A stretch of DNA of 64,000 bases from Sphingobium vermicomposti (GCF_011762025.1 NZ_JAASQR010000003.1:372001-436000); one strand, 5' to 3'; counted from the stretch's first letter, positions 7,380 to 15,705 are shown. Numbers and translations are program-made. Notes: generated by a model from the sequence alone, not told the origin.

Positions 7380-9242
7380 ATAATCGATGCGATAGAGCGT
7401 GTAGGGCAAGTCGACGCCGCTGCGCAGGGATATGGGCTTGAGCCAACCCGGCACTTCGCCCCGCATCAAATCAGCATAGAAGCCCTGTGGGCTGCGGGCC
7501 TGATAGACGGTTCCCTCGGGAAATCCGGGGCAGATCAACAGATAGGTCGCACGGTGTTGCGCCGCGATTGCCCGGAATGCATTGGCCGAGCCATCAAAAC
7601 CATGATGGATATCGAGTATTGATTTGCCATTGCGATGATAGGGTCCGGCGATGGCGCTGTGATGGGTGGTGGCGATCAGCCGGGGGCCCAGGTCGACCAT
7701 GGTGAAGATCGTGGCGGCGGGCAGTTGATCCAGCACCGCCAGCGCGGGCAGGCTGCGGCAGCGGGCGTTGGCCTTGTTGATGATCTTGTGCCGGGCGGCC
7801 ACGACCGGGCGTTGCGGCTTGGCCACTTCGCCAGTCGTGCTGGCCCACAGGCGGTTCAACTGAGGATAGAGCGGGGTCGCGAAGACGGCCACGGCCAGGA
7901 CCGCCGCGCCTGCGAGACCCGATAGCCGCGCGATCGGACGGCCGGTAAAAATGATCTGGATCACGCGGTGTGCGGCCCATGCAGCGGCGGGGATAGCGAG
8001 CAACTGCGCCGCCGGGCCTGCGCGCAACTGCCAAAAGAGGAGCGATGTGGAAAAGAGCATCATGAGGCCCACGGTCGCCCAGGCCCAGCATTTGTCGCTG
8101 TCGCGGCGCGAATCCCACAGACCCCAGATCAACCCAGCAAGCCCGGCCAGCGGGATCGCCATCAGCGGCACGACCAGATTGCGCGCCTGCGCGGTGATGG
8201 GCTTTGCTTCGCGGATGTTGGATAGCCAGAGCTTTTCCAGCTCAGGCGAGATCTGATAGGCGCCGGACAGGCATTGCGGCCAGTTGAGCCAGGCGAAGGC
8301 GGCGACCGCTCCCCCCACGATGATGCCCGCGCCTAGGCGACTGGGCCAACTGCGCAGGGGCAGCAATGCCAGCAGCGTCATGCCCGCACTAACAGCCGCA
8401 AATATGGCGACCCAGATGGGCGAGAGCGCATCGCACACCATCTGCCGGTTGGCATAGCTGGCGAACAGCAGGAACAGGATGGACACACTACCGCCCAGGC
8501 TGAGCGCATAGGGCAACATCCTGCGCCCCGCCCCTTCCTTGAACACCCAACGCAGCGCGATCAACGCCCCGCCAGCCGCCAGATAGACGATCATTTCCAT
8601 GCCAATCGCGATCGACAGGGCGCTGCTCAACCCGGCGACCACGCCCCCGCGCAGCCAGTTGCGGTCGACAAGGCCCGCCAGCATCAGCACCGCCAAGGCC
8701 AGTTGCCAGCCATGATGGTCGACCCGCATCGGCATGAACATGCTGATGCCCATCTGCGCCGCAAAGGGTGCCAGCGCCGCCAATATCCAGCCATTGCCGC
8801 CAGCAAGCCTGCGACCGATGAAGCCCAGGCCCAGCATCAGCGGCAGCAGCGGCAGCAGCGGGGCAATGCCGCATGCCAGCCGATCCGCCTGCCCCTGTTC
8901 GACAAAGGCGCGGAAAAACAGCATCAGCGCGGCCAGCGGCAGATCGACCAGCCGCGACCAGTGGATGTCAAATCCGACGGGAGGATCGAGCCGATATTGC
9001 CGCAAATCGTACCAGCCCTGCCCCGCCAGCCAGTCCCGCACCTGCAGATAACGGATATTATCGTCCGTATCGTTCAAGGTCAGCCAGTGGATCGCAGGCC
9101 AGCACATGATGAGAAAGCAGACCAGGGCCGCCACCCACATCAGGAAGACAAGCCATTTCCAGTGTCGTTCCGCCCACCCCGGCAGACAGGTGAGCAGGGG
9201 CACGAAACGACCGCGCAGAGTGACGCCGCTTTGCAAGTTCAT
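7341..9242 (-). CDS. Polytopic membrane protein, GT-C glycosyltransferase-like
   Basis: A 633-residue protein with about a dozen hydrophobic segments, an N-terminal helix (WLVFLMWVAALVCFLIMCW), and a first periplasmic loop with acidic LNDTDDNIRYLQVRDWL and RLDPPVGFDIHWSRLVDLP. Acidic residues in the first loop followed by many membrane spans are the hallmark of GT-C enzymes that use polyprenyl-phosphate sugars. A soluble C-terminal part (NRLWASTTGEVAKPQ onwards) follows. The start MNLQSGV was preferred over an upstream in-frame ATG because the extension runs into the divergent gtrA-like gene. Pairing with GtrA supports a lipid-linked sugar role, but the substrate is unknown. Confidence 0.75.
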   Translation of the reverse strand: MNLQSGVTLRGRFVPLLTCLPGWAERHWKWLVFLMWVAALVCFLIMCWPAIHWLTLNDTDDNIRYLQVRDWLAGQGWYDLRQYRLDPPVGFDIHWSRLVDLPLAALMLFFRAFVEQGQADRLACGIAPLLPLLPLMLGLGFIGRRLAGGNGWILAALAPFAAQMGISMFMPMRVDHHGWQLALAVLMLAGLVDRNWLRGGVVAGLSSALSIAIGMEMIVYLAAGGALIALRWVFKEGAGRRMLPYALSLGGSVSILFLLFASYANRQMVCDALSPIWVAIFAAVSAGMTLLALLPLRSWPSRLGAGIIVGGAVAAFAWLNWPQCLSGAYQISPELEKLWLSNIREAKPITAQARNLVVPLMAIPLAGLAGLIWGLWDSRRDSDKCWAWATVGLMMLFSTSLLFWQLRAGPAAQLLAIPAAAWAAHRVIQIIFTGRPIARLSGLAGAAVLAVAVFATPLYPQLNRLWASTTGEVAKPQRPVVAARHKIINKANARCRSLPALAVLDQLPAATIFTMVDLGPRLIATTHHSAIAGPYHRNGKSILDIHHGFDGSANAFRAIAAQHRATYLLICPGFPEGTVYQARSPQGFYADLMRGEVPGWLKPISLRSGVDLPYTLYRIDYSAPGGEKAAQQR

Positions 9243-9288
9243 GGCGTGTGGATTAGAGGCTCCGCAACAAAGCGCAACGGGGCGATCC

Positions 9289-9705
9289 ATGAAAATCCTT
9301 GGCCACTGGTCACCAGAGCGACAGGCCCTGTTCTGGCAAGTCGTGCGATACGGCGTCAGCGGCCTGTTCATCACCGCCTGCCAAGCCACGATCTACTGGA
9401 CGCTGGCCGCGCCGGTCGGCCTGCACCCGCAGATCGCCAATGCCGTGGGGTATGGGGCGGCGGTGATGATCGGCTATGTGACCCACAGCGCCTTCACCTT
9501 TCGCGGCCATGGCGACCGCGACAATCAGGCCGCCCGCAGCGTCAGGTTCGTTGCCGTGTCGCTCGTCAGCTATGCGCTCAACGCGCTTTGGGTCTTTCTC
9601 TGCGTCACGCACATGCAATGGCCGGAATGGTCGCCCATCCCGGCCATGCTGTTCGTAACGCCCGCCGTTGTTTTCAGCCTTAACCGGCGATGGGTGTTTC
9701 GATGA
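9289..9705 (+). CDS. GtrA family membrane protein
   Basis: A 138-residue protein with four predicted membrane helices: VVRYGVSGLFITACQATIYW, then NAVGYGAAVMIGYVTHSAFTF, a helix near SLVSYALNALWVFL, and MLFVTPAVVFSLNRRWVFR. The closing N-x-RWVFR is the family's usual end. GtrA proteins are thought to flip polyprenyl-phosphate-linked sugars or assist cell-surface polysaccharide synthesis. The gene starts 46 nt from, and divergent to, the GT-C-like gene, so the pair probably shares a bidirectional control region and a pathway. Confidence 0.88.
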   Translation: MKILGHWSPERQALFWQVVRYGVSGLFITACQATIYWTLAAPVGLHPQIANAVGYGAAVMIGYVTHSAFTFRGHGDRDNQAARSVRFVAVSLVSYALNALWVFLCVTHMQWPEWSPIPAMLFVTPAVVFSLNRRWVFR

Positions 9706-9764
9706 TGCTTGGGTTCTGAGTAGGTGGGAGCCCAGTACCAAGGCTGTTGATACAGGCAATCTCT

Positions 9765-9793
9765 GGACTGGGCTCCTGCCTGCGCAGGAGCAC
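9765..9793 (+). repeat. Palindromic unit, family B, left copy flanking the GIY-YIG gene
   Basis: A 29-bp unit beginning GGACTGG and containing a perfect hairpin: GCTCCTGC (9772-9779), loop CTGC, GCAGGAGC (9784-9791). It is identical, except for one base, to the unit at 10165-10193 in the same orientation. A partial inverted partner (GGAGCCCAGT, 9728-9737) lies upstream and pairs with ACTGGGCTCC (9767-9776). Confidence 0.85.
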
Positions 9794-9800
9794 GGGGTGG

Positions 9801-10094
9801 TTAACCGACGATTTCGGTGAATAGGTCGCGCCATTGGGGGTTTGCTTCCTCGATCAGGCGCAGTTTCCAGTTGCGTTTCCATTTCTTCATGCGCAGTTCG
9901 CGCTGCCGGGCTTCCTGAAGGTCGTCATAAGCCTCGTAACAGACGAGGACGCGGCAACCATATTTGGCACTGAATTGCCCGCCAAAGCCGCTGCGATGCT
10001 GCCAGACGCGCTGGATCAGGTCGCTTGTCACGCCGAGGTAGAGGGTGCCGTTTTGGCCGCTCGCCATGAGGTAGACATAGCCGGGCTTGCTCAT
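9801..10094 (-). CDS. Stand-alone GIY-YIG endonuclease-domain protein
   Basis: A 97-residue protein that is essentially only the GIY-YIG fold. The motif appears as YVYLMAS (residues 6-12) and LYLGVTSDLIQRVWQHR (about 18-34), with the conserved Arg at RVWQH, and Glu in ARQRELRMKKWKRNWKLRLIEE. This is the UPF0213/YhbQ-like small group, whose cellular role is unclear; the catalytic residues look intact. The gene lies between two direct copies of a 29-bp palindromic unit (9765 and 10165) plus a third inverted unit (10111), suggesting that gene and repeats moved as one cassette. Confidence 0.92.
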   Translation of the reverse strand: MSKPGYVYLMASGQNGTLYLGVTSDLIQRVWQHRSGFGGQFSAKYGCRVLVCYEAYDDLQEARQRELRMKKWKRNWKLRLIEEANPQWRDLFTEIVG

Positions 10095-10110
10095 GCCGGA
10101 CCTCTAGCGT

Positions 10111-10130
10111 GTTCCTGCGAAGGCAGGAAC
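10111..10130. repeat. Palindromic unit, family B, inverted copy
   Basis: GTTCCTGC, loop GAAG, GCAGGAAC: a perfect 8-bp hairpin followed by CCAGT. It is the opposite orientation of the unit at 10165-10193 (loop CTTC there), so the two form a head-to-head pair about 35 nt apart, just upstream of the GIY-YIG start. Confidence 0.85.
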
Positions 10131-10164
10131 CCAGTTCCTGCCTCGTTAAATGATCTCGACGGCG

Positions 10165-10193
10165 GGACTGGGCTCCTGCCTTCGCAGGAGCAC
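10165..10193 (+). repeat. Palindromic unit, family B, right copy flanking the GIY-YIG gene
   Basis: A 29-bp unit with hairpin GCTCCTGC (10172-10179), loop CTTC, GCAGGAGC (10184-10191). It differs from the left copy (9765-9793) at one base within the loop. Together the two form direct repeats 400 bp apart around the nuclease gene. Confidence 0.85.
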
Positions 10194-10202
10194 CCCTCCC
10201 CT

Positions 10203-11003
10203 TCAGTGGACGAAGCGGGCCACTACGTCGCGGTAGGAGCGGCTGACCTTTACCTGCGCGCCGGATTCCAGCACGAGGAAGCATTCGCCGTTGGTATGTG
10301 GTTTCACTTGGCGCACCTGGCTGAGATTGACGATGGTGGAACGGTGCACCCGCTGGAAATTACGGGGATCGAGCCGCTTTTCGAGGTCCTTCATCGTTTC
10401 ACGCAGGATCAGTGAATTGTCGGCGGTGTAGATGCACATATAGTCGCCCGCCGCGTCGATCCGCTCGATCGAGTCCACGTCCACGCGGAAAATCTGGCCG
10501 CGATCCTTGATGTTGATGAGCTTTTCGAAACGATTGGCCGCCGGAGCGTCCCCGTCTGCGGCGAATTCATTCATTGCGTCCGGCGCGACTTCGGCCAGCA
10601 CTTCGCGCAGCTTTTCCACTTCCTGCACCTGCCGCTTTTCGGACAAGCGCTGGCGCACGCGGTCAAGCGCATCGGCCAGGCGGCCTTCGTCCACCGGCTT
10701 CATCAGATAGTCGACGGCCTGCGCCTCGAACGCGCGGATGGCGTGGTCGCTATAGGCGGTCACGAAGATGAACAGCGGCGGTTCCACTTCCATCATCCCC
10801 TGCACGACGGAAAAGCCGTCGAAGCCGGGCATTTGAATGTCAAGGAACACAAGGTCGGGTTTATGCGTCTTGATAGCGCGGATGGCTTCACGGCCATTCG
10901 AGCAGGTTTCTACGATTTCGACATCCTCATGCGGATCCAGACGCAGCTTGAGGCCTTGAATAGCCAGGCTTTCGTCGTCGACGAGGATTGTTCTGATGGT
11001 CAT
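10203..11003 (-). CDS. LytTR-family response regulator
   Basis: A 266-residue regulator. The receiver domain (about 1-120) has acidic pocket DDE (Asp9, Asp10), phospho-acceptor Asp55 in LVFLDIQMPG, Thr in VTAYS and Lys in YLMKPVDE. After a Gln/Glu-rich linker comes a LytTR DNA-binding domain (about 160-262) with INIKDRGQIFRVDVDSIERIDAAGDY and FQRVHRSTIVNLSQVRQV. It overlaps the sensor kinase gene by 4 nt, so the two are coupled. LytTR regulators usually bind direct repeats upstream of targets; no target is evident nearby. Confidence 0.95.
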   Translation of the reverse strand: MTIRTILVDDESLAIQGLKLRLDPHEDVEIVETCSNGREAIRAIKTHKPDLVFLDIQMPGFDGFSVVQGMMEVEPPLFIFVTAYSDHAIRAFEAQAVDYLMKPVDEGRLADALDRVRQRLSEKRQVQEVEKLREVLAEVAPDAMNEFAADGDAPAANRFEKLINIKDRGQIFRVDVDSIERIDAAGDYMCIYTADNSLILRETMKDLEKRLDPRNFQRVHRSTIVNLSQVRQVKPHTNGECFLVLESGAQVKVSRSYRDVVARFVH

Positions 11004-12112
11004 GCGGCCACTTTCGATGGTTCATCCAGATTAAGCGGCATTTCGATAACGACCGAAAAACCGCTTGGCGTGGAACGCGTCTCTAGGCTTTGTCGTTCCC
11101 CGAAAGCCTGAATCAGCCGATCGCGGATGTTCGCCAAGCCAACCCCCGTCCCTTCGCTTGCCAGACTGTTCGGCCTGGTGAACCCTTCGTTCAATCCCGG
11201 GCCACTGTCCGATACGACGATCCGTACGTTTTCACCGGCAGGCTGCGCCGTGACGGAGATTTCGGCGCCATCTTCCTTCGGCGTGACGGCATATTTGATC
11301 GCATTTTCGACCAACGGCTGGAGCAGCAGCGAGGGCAAACGCGCCTGGGCCACGGCAGGATCGATGTTGAAGACAGGGCGTAGACGATCCTCAAACCGCA
11401 TCTTTTCGATTTCCAGATAGAGTTTCAGTGTCTCCACCTCTTGCTCGATCGTGACCTGCGCCGTGGGTTCGTTGATCAACGTGTAGCGGAGGAAGGAGGA
11501 CAGGCGTGAAAGCATCGCGTTCGCCCGGTCGGTCTGCTTAAGCAGTACGAGGGTGGAGATGCTGTTGAGCGTGTTGAAAAGGAAATGCGGATTGAGCTGG
11601 TATCGCAGCATCGCCAGCTGTGCGCTCGATGCCTGATTTTCCAGACGCAACAGCTGGTCGGCCTGCTCCTCCACCGTCAGGTAGAAATTGATCGCATAAT
11701 AAAGCGCGGACCACGCCCCCAGCAACGTGATGCTGAGGTAGAATGCACCCAGGAACAATTGTAGCCCCGCCGTGTCGCTGCTTCTGTTCTGGGTGGAAAA
11801 GACCCAGGCATCGATAAAGGCGACCAGCCCCGCCGCCACGACCACGGTCACGATCGACGCGCCCCAGGTGACGATAGGCCGCTGTCGTTGCAGAAAGCGA
11901 AAGACCACCGCGATCAACAATGTCACCGAATAGCCCGTCACGGTCGAGATCACGACCGGGATGAGGCTGGACACCGGCTGGCCATTGGCGATGGTGGACG
12001 AACCGCGCAGCAGGAACGCGCCTGCCCATCCGGCAGATTGCAGGTTCCAGAAAGCGCGGTTCTTGTCAGCGAAAAAAGGCTGAGGTTGGATGCGATGCAC
12101 AGACATTGCCAT
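11000..12112 (-). CDS. LytS/YehU-type sensor histidine kinase
   Basis: A 370-residue membrane kinase with three or four helices (about residues 46-72, 81-103, 118-142), a short coiled linker (TVEEQADQLLRLENQASSAQLAMLR), then the His_kinase domain with phospho-acceptor His176 in QLNPHFLFNTLNSIS. The ATPase part carries the N box LLLQPLVENAIKYAV, the G1 box VSDSGPGL and the G2 box GTGVGLANIRDRL. There is no separate extracellular sensor domain, so the signal is probably sensed in the membrane. It pairs with the downstream LytTR regulator. The start could be two codons later. Confidence 0.94.
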   Translation of the reverse strand: MAMSVHRIQPQPFFADKNRAFWNLQSAGWAGAFLLRGSSTIANGQPVSSLIPVVISTVTGYSVTLLIAVVFRFLQRQRPIVTWGASIVTVVVAAGLVAFIDAWVFSTQNRSSDTAGLQLFLGAFYLSITLLGAWSALYYAINFYLTVEEQADQLLRLENQASSAQLAMLRYQLNPHFLFNTLNSISTLVLLKQTDRANAMLSRLSSFLRYTLINEPTAQVTIEQEVETLKLYLEIEKMRFEDRLRPVFNIDPAVAQARLPSLLLQPLVENAIKYAVTPKEDGAEISVTAQPAGENVRIVVSDSGPGLNEGFTRPNSLASEGTGVGLANIRDRLIQAFGERQSLETRSTPSGFSVVIEMPLNLDEPSKVAA

Positions 12113-12165
12113 CAGCCTAGGCGATTTCGTTGCGGGGGTGAAGCCGCCCTGAAACGCCCACAGGT

Positions 12166-12648
12166 TCAGGCTGCTGCCGCCGGTTCCTCTGTCACCGGCT
12201 TCACTTCATCGGGGCATAGCCAGACCAGGTCGCTCAATTCCAGGGGGCGGCCGTCATGGGCTTGCACCACGATCTTGCGGATCGGCTGCCCATCCCGCCG
12301 GTCGGCGAGGACCTGGCAGGACAAGGGCGCGCAGCCCCATTTTTCGCCCCATTGCCGCAATGCGATCATCACGGGGGCGAGTTCCTGCCCTTTTTCAGTC
12401 AGGCGATATTCCACCTTGCGGCGGTCGCACTGCATCGGCTGGCGCACCATGATGCCATTTTCCACCAGCCGGGAAAGGCGATTGGCCAGGATGTTGCGGG
12501 CGATGCCAAGGCTCGATTGAAACTCTTCGAAATGGCGGATGCCGGACAGGGCACCACGCAGGATGAGGAACGACCAGCGTTCGCCCATCGCTTCCAGCGC
12601 GCTGGGTAGCGCACATTGTTCCAGATCCTGCGCCAGATTGTGCTTCAT
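12166..12648 (-). CDS. HxlR-family winged-helix transcriptional regulator
   Basis: A 160-residue regulator. The N-terminal half matches HxlR: CALPSALEAMGERWSFLILRGALSGIRHFEEFQ, SLGIARNILANRLSRLVENGIMVRQ and RRKVEYRLTEKGQELAPVMIALRQWGEKW. The C-terminal 50 residues (with Cys in GCAPLSCQVL and DGQPIRKIVVQ) look like an added domain found in longer HxlR members. Cys13 precedes the helix, as in redox-sensing members such as HypR. It is divergent from rel, but a link is not implied. Ligand and targets are unknown. Confidence 0.9.
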   Translation of the reverse strand: MKHNLAQDLEQCALPSALEAMGERWSFLILRGALSGIRHFEEFQSSLGIARNILANRLSRLVENGIMVRQPMQCDRRKVEYRLTEKGQELAPVMIALRQWGEKWGCAPLSCQVLADRRDGQPIRKIVVQAHDGRPLELSDLVWLCPDEVKPVTEEPAAAA

Positions 12649-12761
12649 CGTCCCGCCTTAGATAGCGCAAAGCCACCGCTGTTGCAAAAGCGAAGCCTAT
12701 TTCCATCAAAATGGGATTTTTTTGTTGCACAGCAAGGCGCTTCCCACACAATCGGGAAACG

Positions 12762-14870
12762 ATGTTACGCCAGTACGAACTTGTCGAACGAGTAAAGCGC
12801 TACGATCCGCAAGCGGACGAAGCGATGATCAACCGTGCCTATGTCTTTTCGGTCCAGAAACACGGGTCCCAGAAGCGCGCCAGCGGCGACCCTTATTTCA
12901 GCCACCCGATCGAGGTGGCGGGGATCCTGACGGATTTCAACCTGGACGATCAGACGATCGTGACGGCCCTGCTGCACGACACGATCGAAGATACGCTGGT
13001 CACCTATGACGAGATCGAAGGCGCGTTCGGCAAGGATGTGGCGCGCATGGTCGACGGCGTCACCAAGCTGAGCAAGATCGAGGCGATGAGCGAGAATGAG
13101 CGGGCGGCGGAAAATCTCCGCAAGTTCCTGCTCGCCATGTCCGACGACATCCGCGTCCTGTTGGTCAAGCTGGCCGACCGGCTGCACAATATGCGCACGC
13201 TTCATTTCATCAAGAATGAAGGGAAGCGCCGCCGCATCGCCAAGGAGACGATGGACATCTATGCCCCGCTGGCGGAGCGGATCGGCATGTATGATTTCAT
13301 GCGCGAAATGCAGCTGCTGGCCTTTCGCGAGCTGGAACCGGAAGCCTATGACAGCATCACCAAAAGGCTGGAGCAGCTAAAAGAAGGCGGCCATGGCAAG
13401 GTCGACCGGATCGGTGCCGAACTGCAGTTGCTGCTGGGTAGCCGGGACCTGAGCGTCACCGTGTCGGGCCGGGAGAAGCACCCCTATTCCATCTGGAAAA
13501 AGATGCAGGAAAGGCACATCAGCTTTGAACAGCTAACCGATGTCATGGCGTTCCGGGTCATCACCGAAACGACCGAGGACTGCTATCGCGCGCTGGGCGT
13601 CATCCACCAGACCTACAAGATGGTGCCGGGCCGGTTCAAGGATTACATCTCAACCCCCAAGCGCAACGGCTATCAGTCGCTGCACACCACCGTCATACAT
13701 CAGGACAATGCCCGCATCGAAGTGCAAATCCGCAGCCGCGACATGCATCATGACGCGGAACTGGGGCTGGCGGCGCATTGGGCCTATAAGCAAAAGCGCG
13801 ACGCGGACGACGATCATCGCGCGCCATGGCTTCGCGACCTGGTCGAAATTCTGGAACAGAGCCAGGATGCGGACGAGCTGCTCGAACATACCCGCATGGC
13901 GATGTATCAGGACCGGATCTTTGCCTTCTCGCCCAAGGGTGAGCTGCATCAGCTGCCCAAGGGATCGACGCCGATCGACTTTGCTTATGCCGTCCATACA
14001 TCGCTGGGGAACCAGACCGTGGGCGTAAAGGTCAACGGTCGCGTGGTGCCGCTGCGCACGGCGCTTGAAAATGGCGATCAGGTCGAGATATTGAAGTCGG
14101 AGGGGCAGGAACCGCAGCCCGGCTGGCTGACCTTTGCCGTGACCGGCAAGGCCCGTGCCGCCATCCGCCGCTTCATCCGCCAGAAACAGCGCGGCGAGGA
14201 AATTGCGCTGGGCGAAAAACTCTATGAGGAAATGATCGGCCGCCTGTCCCCCGAACTGGCGAGCGAGCTGGGGGACAAGGCGTTGAAGGCTGCGCTCAAA
14301 CGGCTGAAGCTGGAAGATCGCGCCGCGCTGATGATCGCCATCGCCACCCACCGGCTGCGCGATTTCGAAGTGATGGAAGCGCTCGTCCCCGGATCGACCA
14401 GCGCGGAAGGCAGGGAAGAAGCGCACCCGCGCCAGCATGCGCCCGTGTCGATCCGCGGCCTGACGCCGGGCATCGCCTATAATCTGGGCGATTGCTGCCA
14501 TCCCGTGCCAGGCGACCGCATCGTCGGCATTCGCCGTACGGGCCAGCCGATCGAGGTGCATACGATCGATTGCCGTTCGCTGGAGACGGGGCAGGACGAC
14601 GACTGGATCGACCTTTCCTGGGACAGCAAGTCCAAGGGCGGCACCGCGCGCCTGTCCGTCATCGTCAAGAACCAGCCAGGCGCACTGGCCGCCGTCACCA
14701 ATGTGTTCGGCGCGACGAAGGCGAACATCCTCAACCTGCAACTGGTGAACCGCGACGGGCCGTTTCATACCGACATCATCGACCTGGAAGTGAACGACGC
14801 GCAGCATCTGAACCGGATTTTGTCCGCCTTGCGCGGGCTGGATACGGTGGTGCAGGCGGATCGGGTGTAG
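12762..14870 (+). CDS. rel: Bifunctional (p)ppGpp synthetase/hydrolase (Rel/SpoT)
   Basis: A 702-residue RSH protein. The HD hydrolase domain (about 20-180) has HG, FSHPIEVAGIL and the key LLHDTIEDT; the synthetase domain (about 230-350) has YSIWKKM, DVMAFRVI, GYQSLHTTV and ARIEVQIRS; TGS (about 385-445) has DRIFAFSPKGELHQLP; the C-terminal ACT domain starts near LSVIVKNQPGALAAV. Both catalytic sites look complete, as expected for the single RSH enzyme of alphaproteobacteria. The start MLRQYELVERVKRYDP matches the family; an upstream frame extension (from 12711) is not conserved. It controls the stringent response in the cytoplasm. Confidence 0.96.
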   Translation: MLRQYELVERVKRYDPQADEAMINRAYVFSVQKHGSQKRASGDPYFSHPIEVAGILTDFNLDDQTIVTALLHDTIEDTLVTYDEIEGAFGKDVARMVDGVTKLSKIEAMSENERAAENLRKFLLAMSDDIRVLLVKLADRLHNMRTLHFIKNEGKRRRIAKETMDIYAPLAERIGMYDFMREMQLLAFRELEPEAYDSITKRLEQLKEGGHGKVDRIGAELQLLLGSRDLSVTVSGREKHPYSIWKKMQERHISFEQLTDVMAFRVITETTEDCYRALGVIHQTYKMVPGRFKDYISTPKRNGYQSLHTTVIHQDNARIEVQIRSRDMHHDAELGLAAHWAYKQKRDADDDHRAPWLRDLVEILEQSQDADELLEHTRMAMYQDRIFAFSPKGELHQLPKGSTPIDFAYAVHTSLGNQTVGVKVNGRVVPLRTALENGDQVEILKSEGQEPQPGWLTFAVTGKARAAIRRFIRQKQRGEEIALGEKLYEEMIGRLSPELASELGDKALKAALKRLKLEDRAALMIAIATHRLRDFEVMEALVPGSTSAEGREEAHPRQHAPVSIRGLTPGIAYNLGDCCHPVPGDRIVGIRRTGQPIEVHTIDCRSLETGQDDDWIDLSWDSKSKGGTARLSVIVKNQPGALAAVTNVFGATKANILNLQLVNRDGPFHTDIIDLEVNDAQHLNRILSALRGLDTVVQADRV

Positions 14871-15189
14871 TTGCCGCGAAGGGCGGGAACGGCACCCTAA
14901 GTCAACTATCGGTTGATTCTGATCGCTATCCGCTATATGCGCGCCCCAGCAGGCCCTTCGGGGTCTTCCGTCCGAGACAGTCGGTGAAGGGAATTTGCCC
15001 TTCTTAATTTCCGGCCTAGACGGGGAAAAGTTCTTTACCGGCGTGTCTTTGGACCTGTCCGGGTCTGCCCTGTTCTCATCGGAGGATACGGGCCAGTCGA
15101 TCTCTCCCCTTCGGACATTTGCCCCGCGCCAGTCGCGGGTTTTTGCCGTTCGTTCGGGTTTTCCGGGCGGACATGAAGTGGAGAATGGC
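14871..15189 (+). promoter_or_regulatory. rplJ leader region (L10 leader-like)
   Basis: This 319-nt stretch has no gene. It should hold the rplJL promoter and the long structured leader through which L10/L12 repress their own mRNA in other bacteria. A TTGATT at 14913 with TATATG at 14934 is a weak promoter candidate (15-nt spacer). A terminator-like hairpin lies at 15123-15144. The full L10-leader fold cannot be confirmed by eye. Confidence 0.5.
15123..15144 (+). terminator. Candidate attenuator hairpin in the rplJ leader
   Basis: CCCGCG (15123-15128) and CGCGGG (15134-15139) enclose a 5-nt loop and are followed by TTTTT, only 45 nt before the rplJ start. A terminator at this place suggests transcription attenuation of the ribosomal-protein operon. 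Confidence 0.6.
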
Positions 15190-15705
15190 ATGGATCGTAA
15201 TCAGAAGGCTGAGGTCGTTTCCGCGCTGAACGCACATCTGGCGGATGTTGGCGTGGTCGTAGTGACCCGCAACCTCGGCATGACCGTCGCACAGTCGACC
15301 GTCCTGCGTCAGAAAATGCGCGAAGCCGGCGGCACCTACAAGGTTACGAAGAACCGCCTCGCCAAGATCGCCTTTGAAGGCACCAGCTATACCAGCCTCA
15401 GCGACCTGCTGACTGGTCCGGTTGGCCTCGCCTCCTCAGCCGATCCGGTTGCAGCCGCCAAGGTTGCAGTCGAATTCGCCAAGACCAACGACAAGCTTGA
15501 GATCGTTGGCGGCGCAATGGGCGAAGTGCTGCTGAACGCGGAGGGCGTCAAGGCGCTCGCCTCGATGCCGTCGCTGGATGAACTGCGTGCGAAGATCGTT
15601 GGGTTGCTCGTTGCACCCGCGACCAAGCTTGCAACCGTCACCCAGGCACCGGCTGCGCAGCTCGCGCGGGTCTTCAACGCCTATGCGGAGAAGGACGCGG
15701 CCTAA
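15190..15705 (+). CDS. rplJ: 50S ribosomal protein L10
   Basis: A 171-residue protein, MDRNQKAEVVSALNAHL..., with TYKVTKNRLAKIAFEGTSY, LTGPVGLASSADPVAAAK and MPSLDELRAKIVGLL, all typical of L10. TGGAG lies 5-9 nt before the ATG; the open frame upstream belongs to the leader. It forms the base of the L7/L12 stalk. rplL follows after 81 nt. In many bacteria rpoB and rpoC come next, but here a minus-strand methyltransferase gene follows rplL. Confidence 0.97.
   Translation: MDRNQKAEVVSALNAHLADVGVVVVTRNLGMTVAQSTVLRQKMREAGGTYKVTKNRLAKIAFEGTSYTSLSDLLTGPVGLASSADPVAAAKVAVEFAKTNDKLEIVGGAMGEVLLNAEGVKALASMPSLDELRAKIVGLLVAPATKLATVTQAPAAQLARVFNAYAEKDAA

Noticed and set aside
9765-10193. The 29-bp direct repeats as integrase attachment sites
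   Set aside because: They carry internal palindromes, there is no integrase gene or tRNA near, and a third inverted copy exists; a REP-like family fits better.
13650-15191. A 513-codon minus-strand frame opposite rel and the rplJ leader
   Set aside because: Antisense shadow of rel; low-complexity basic composition and no ribosome site.
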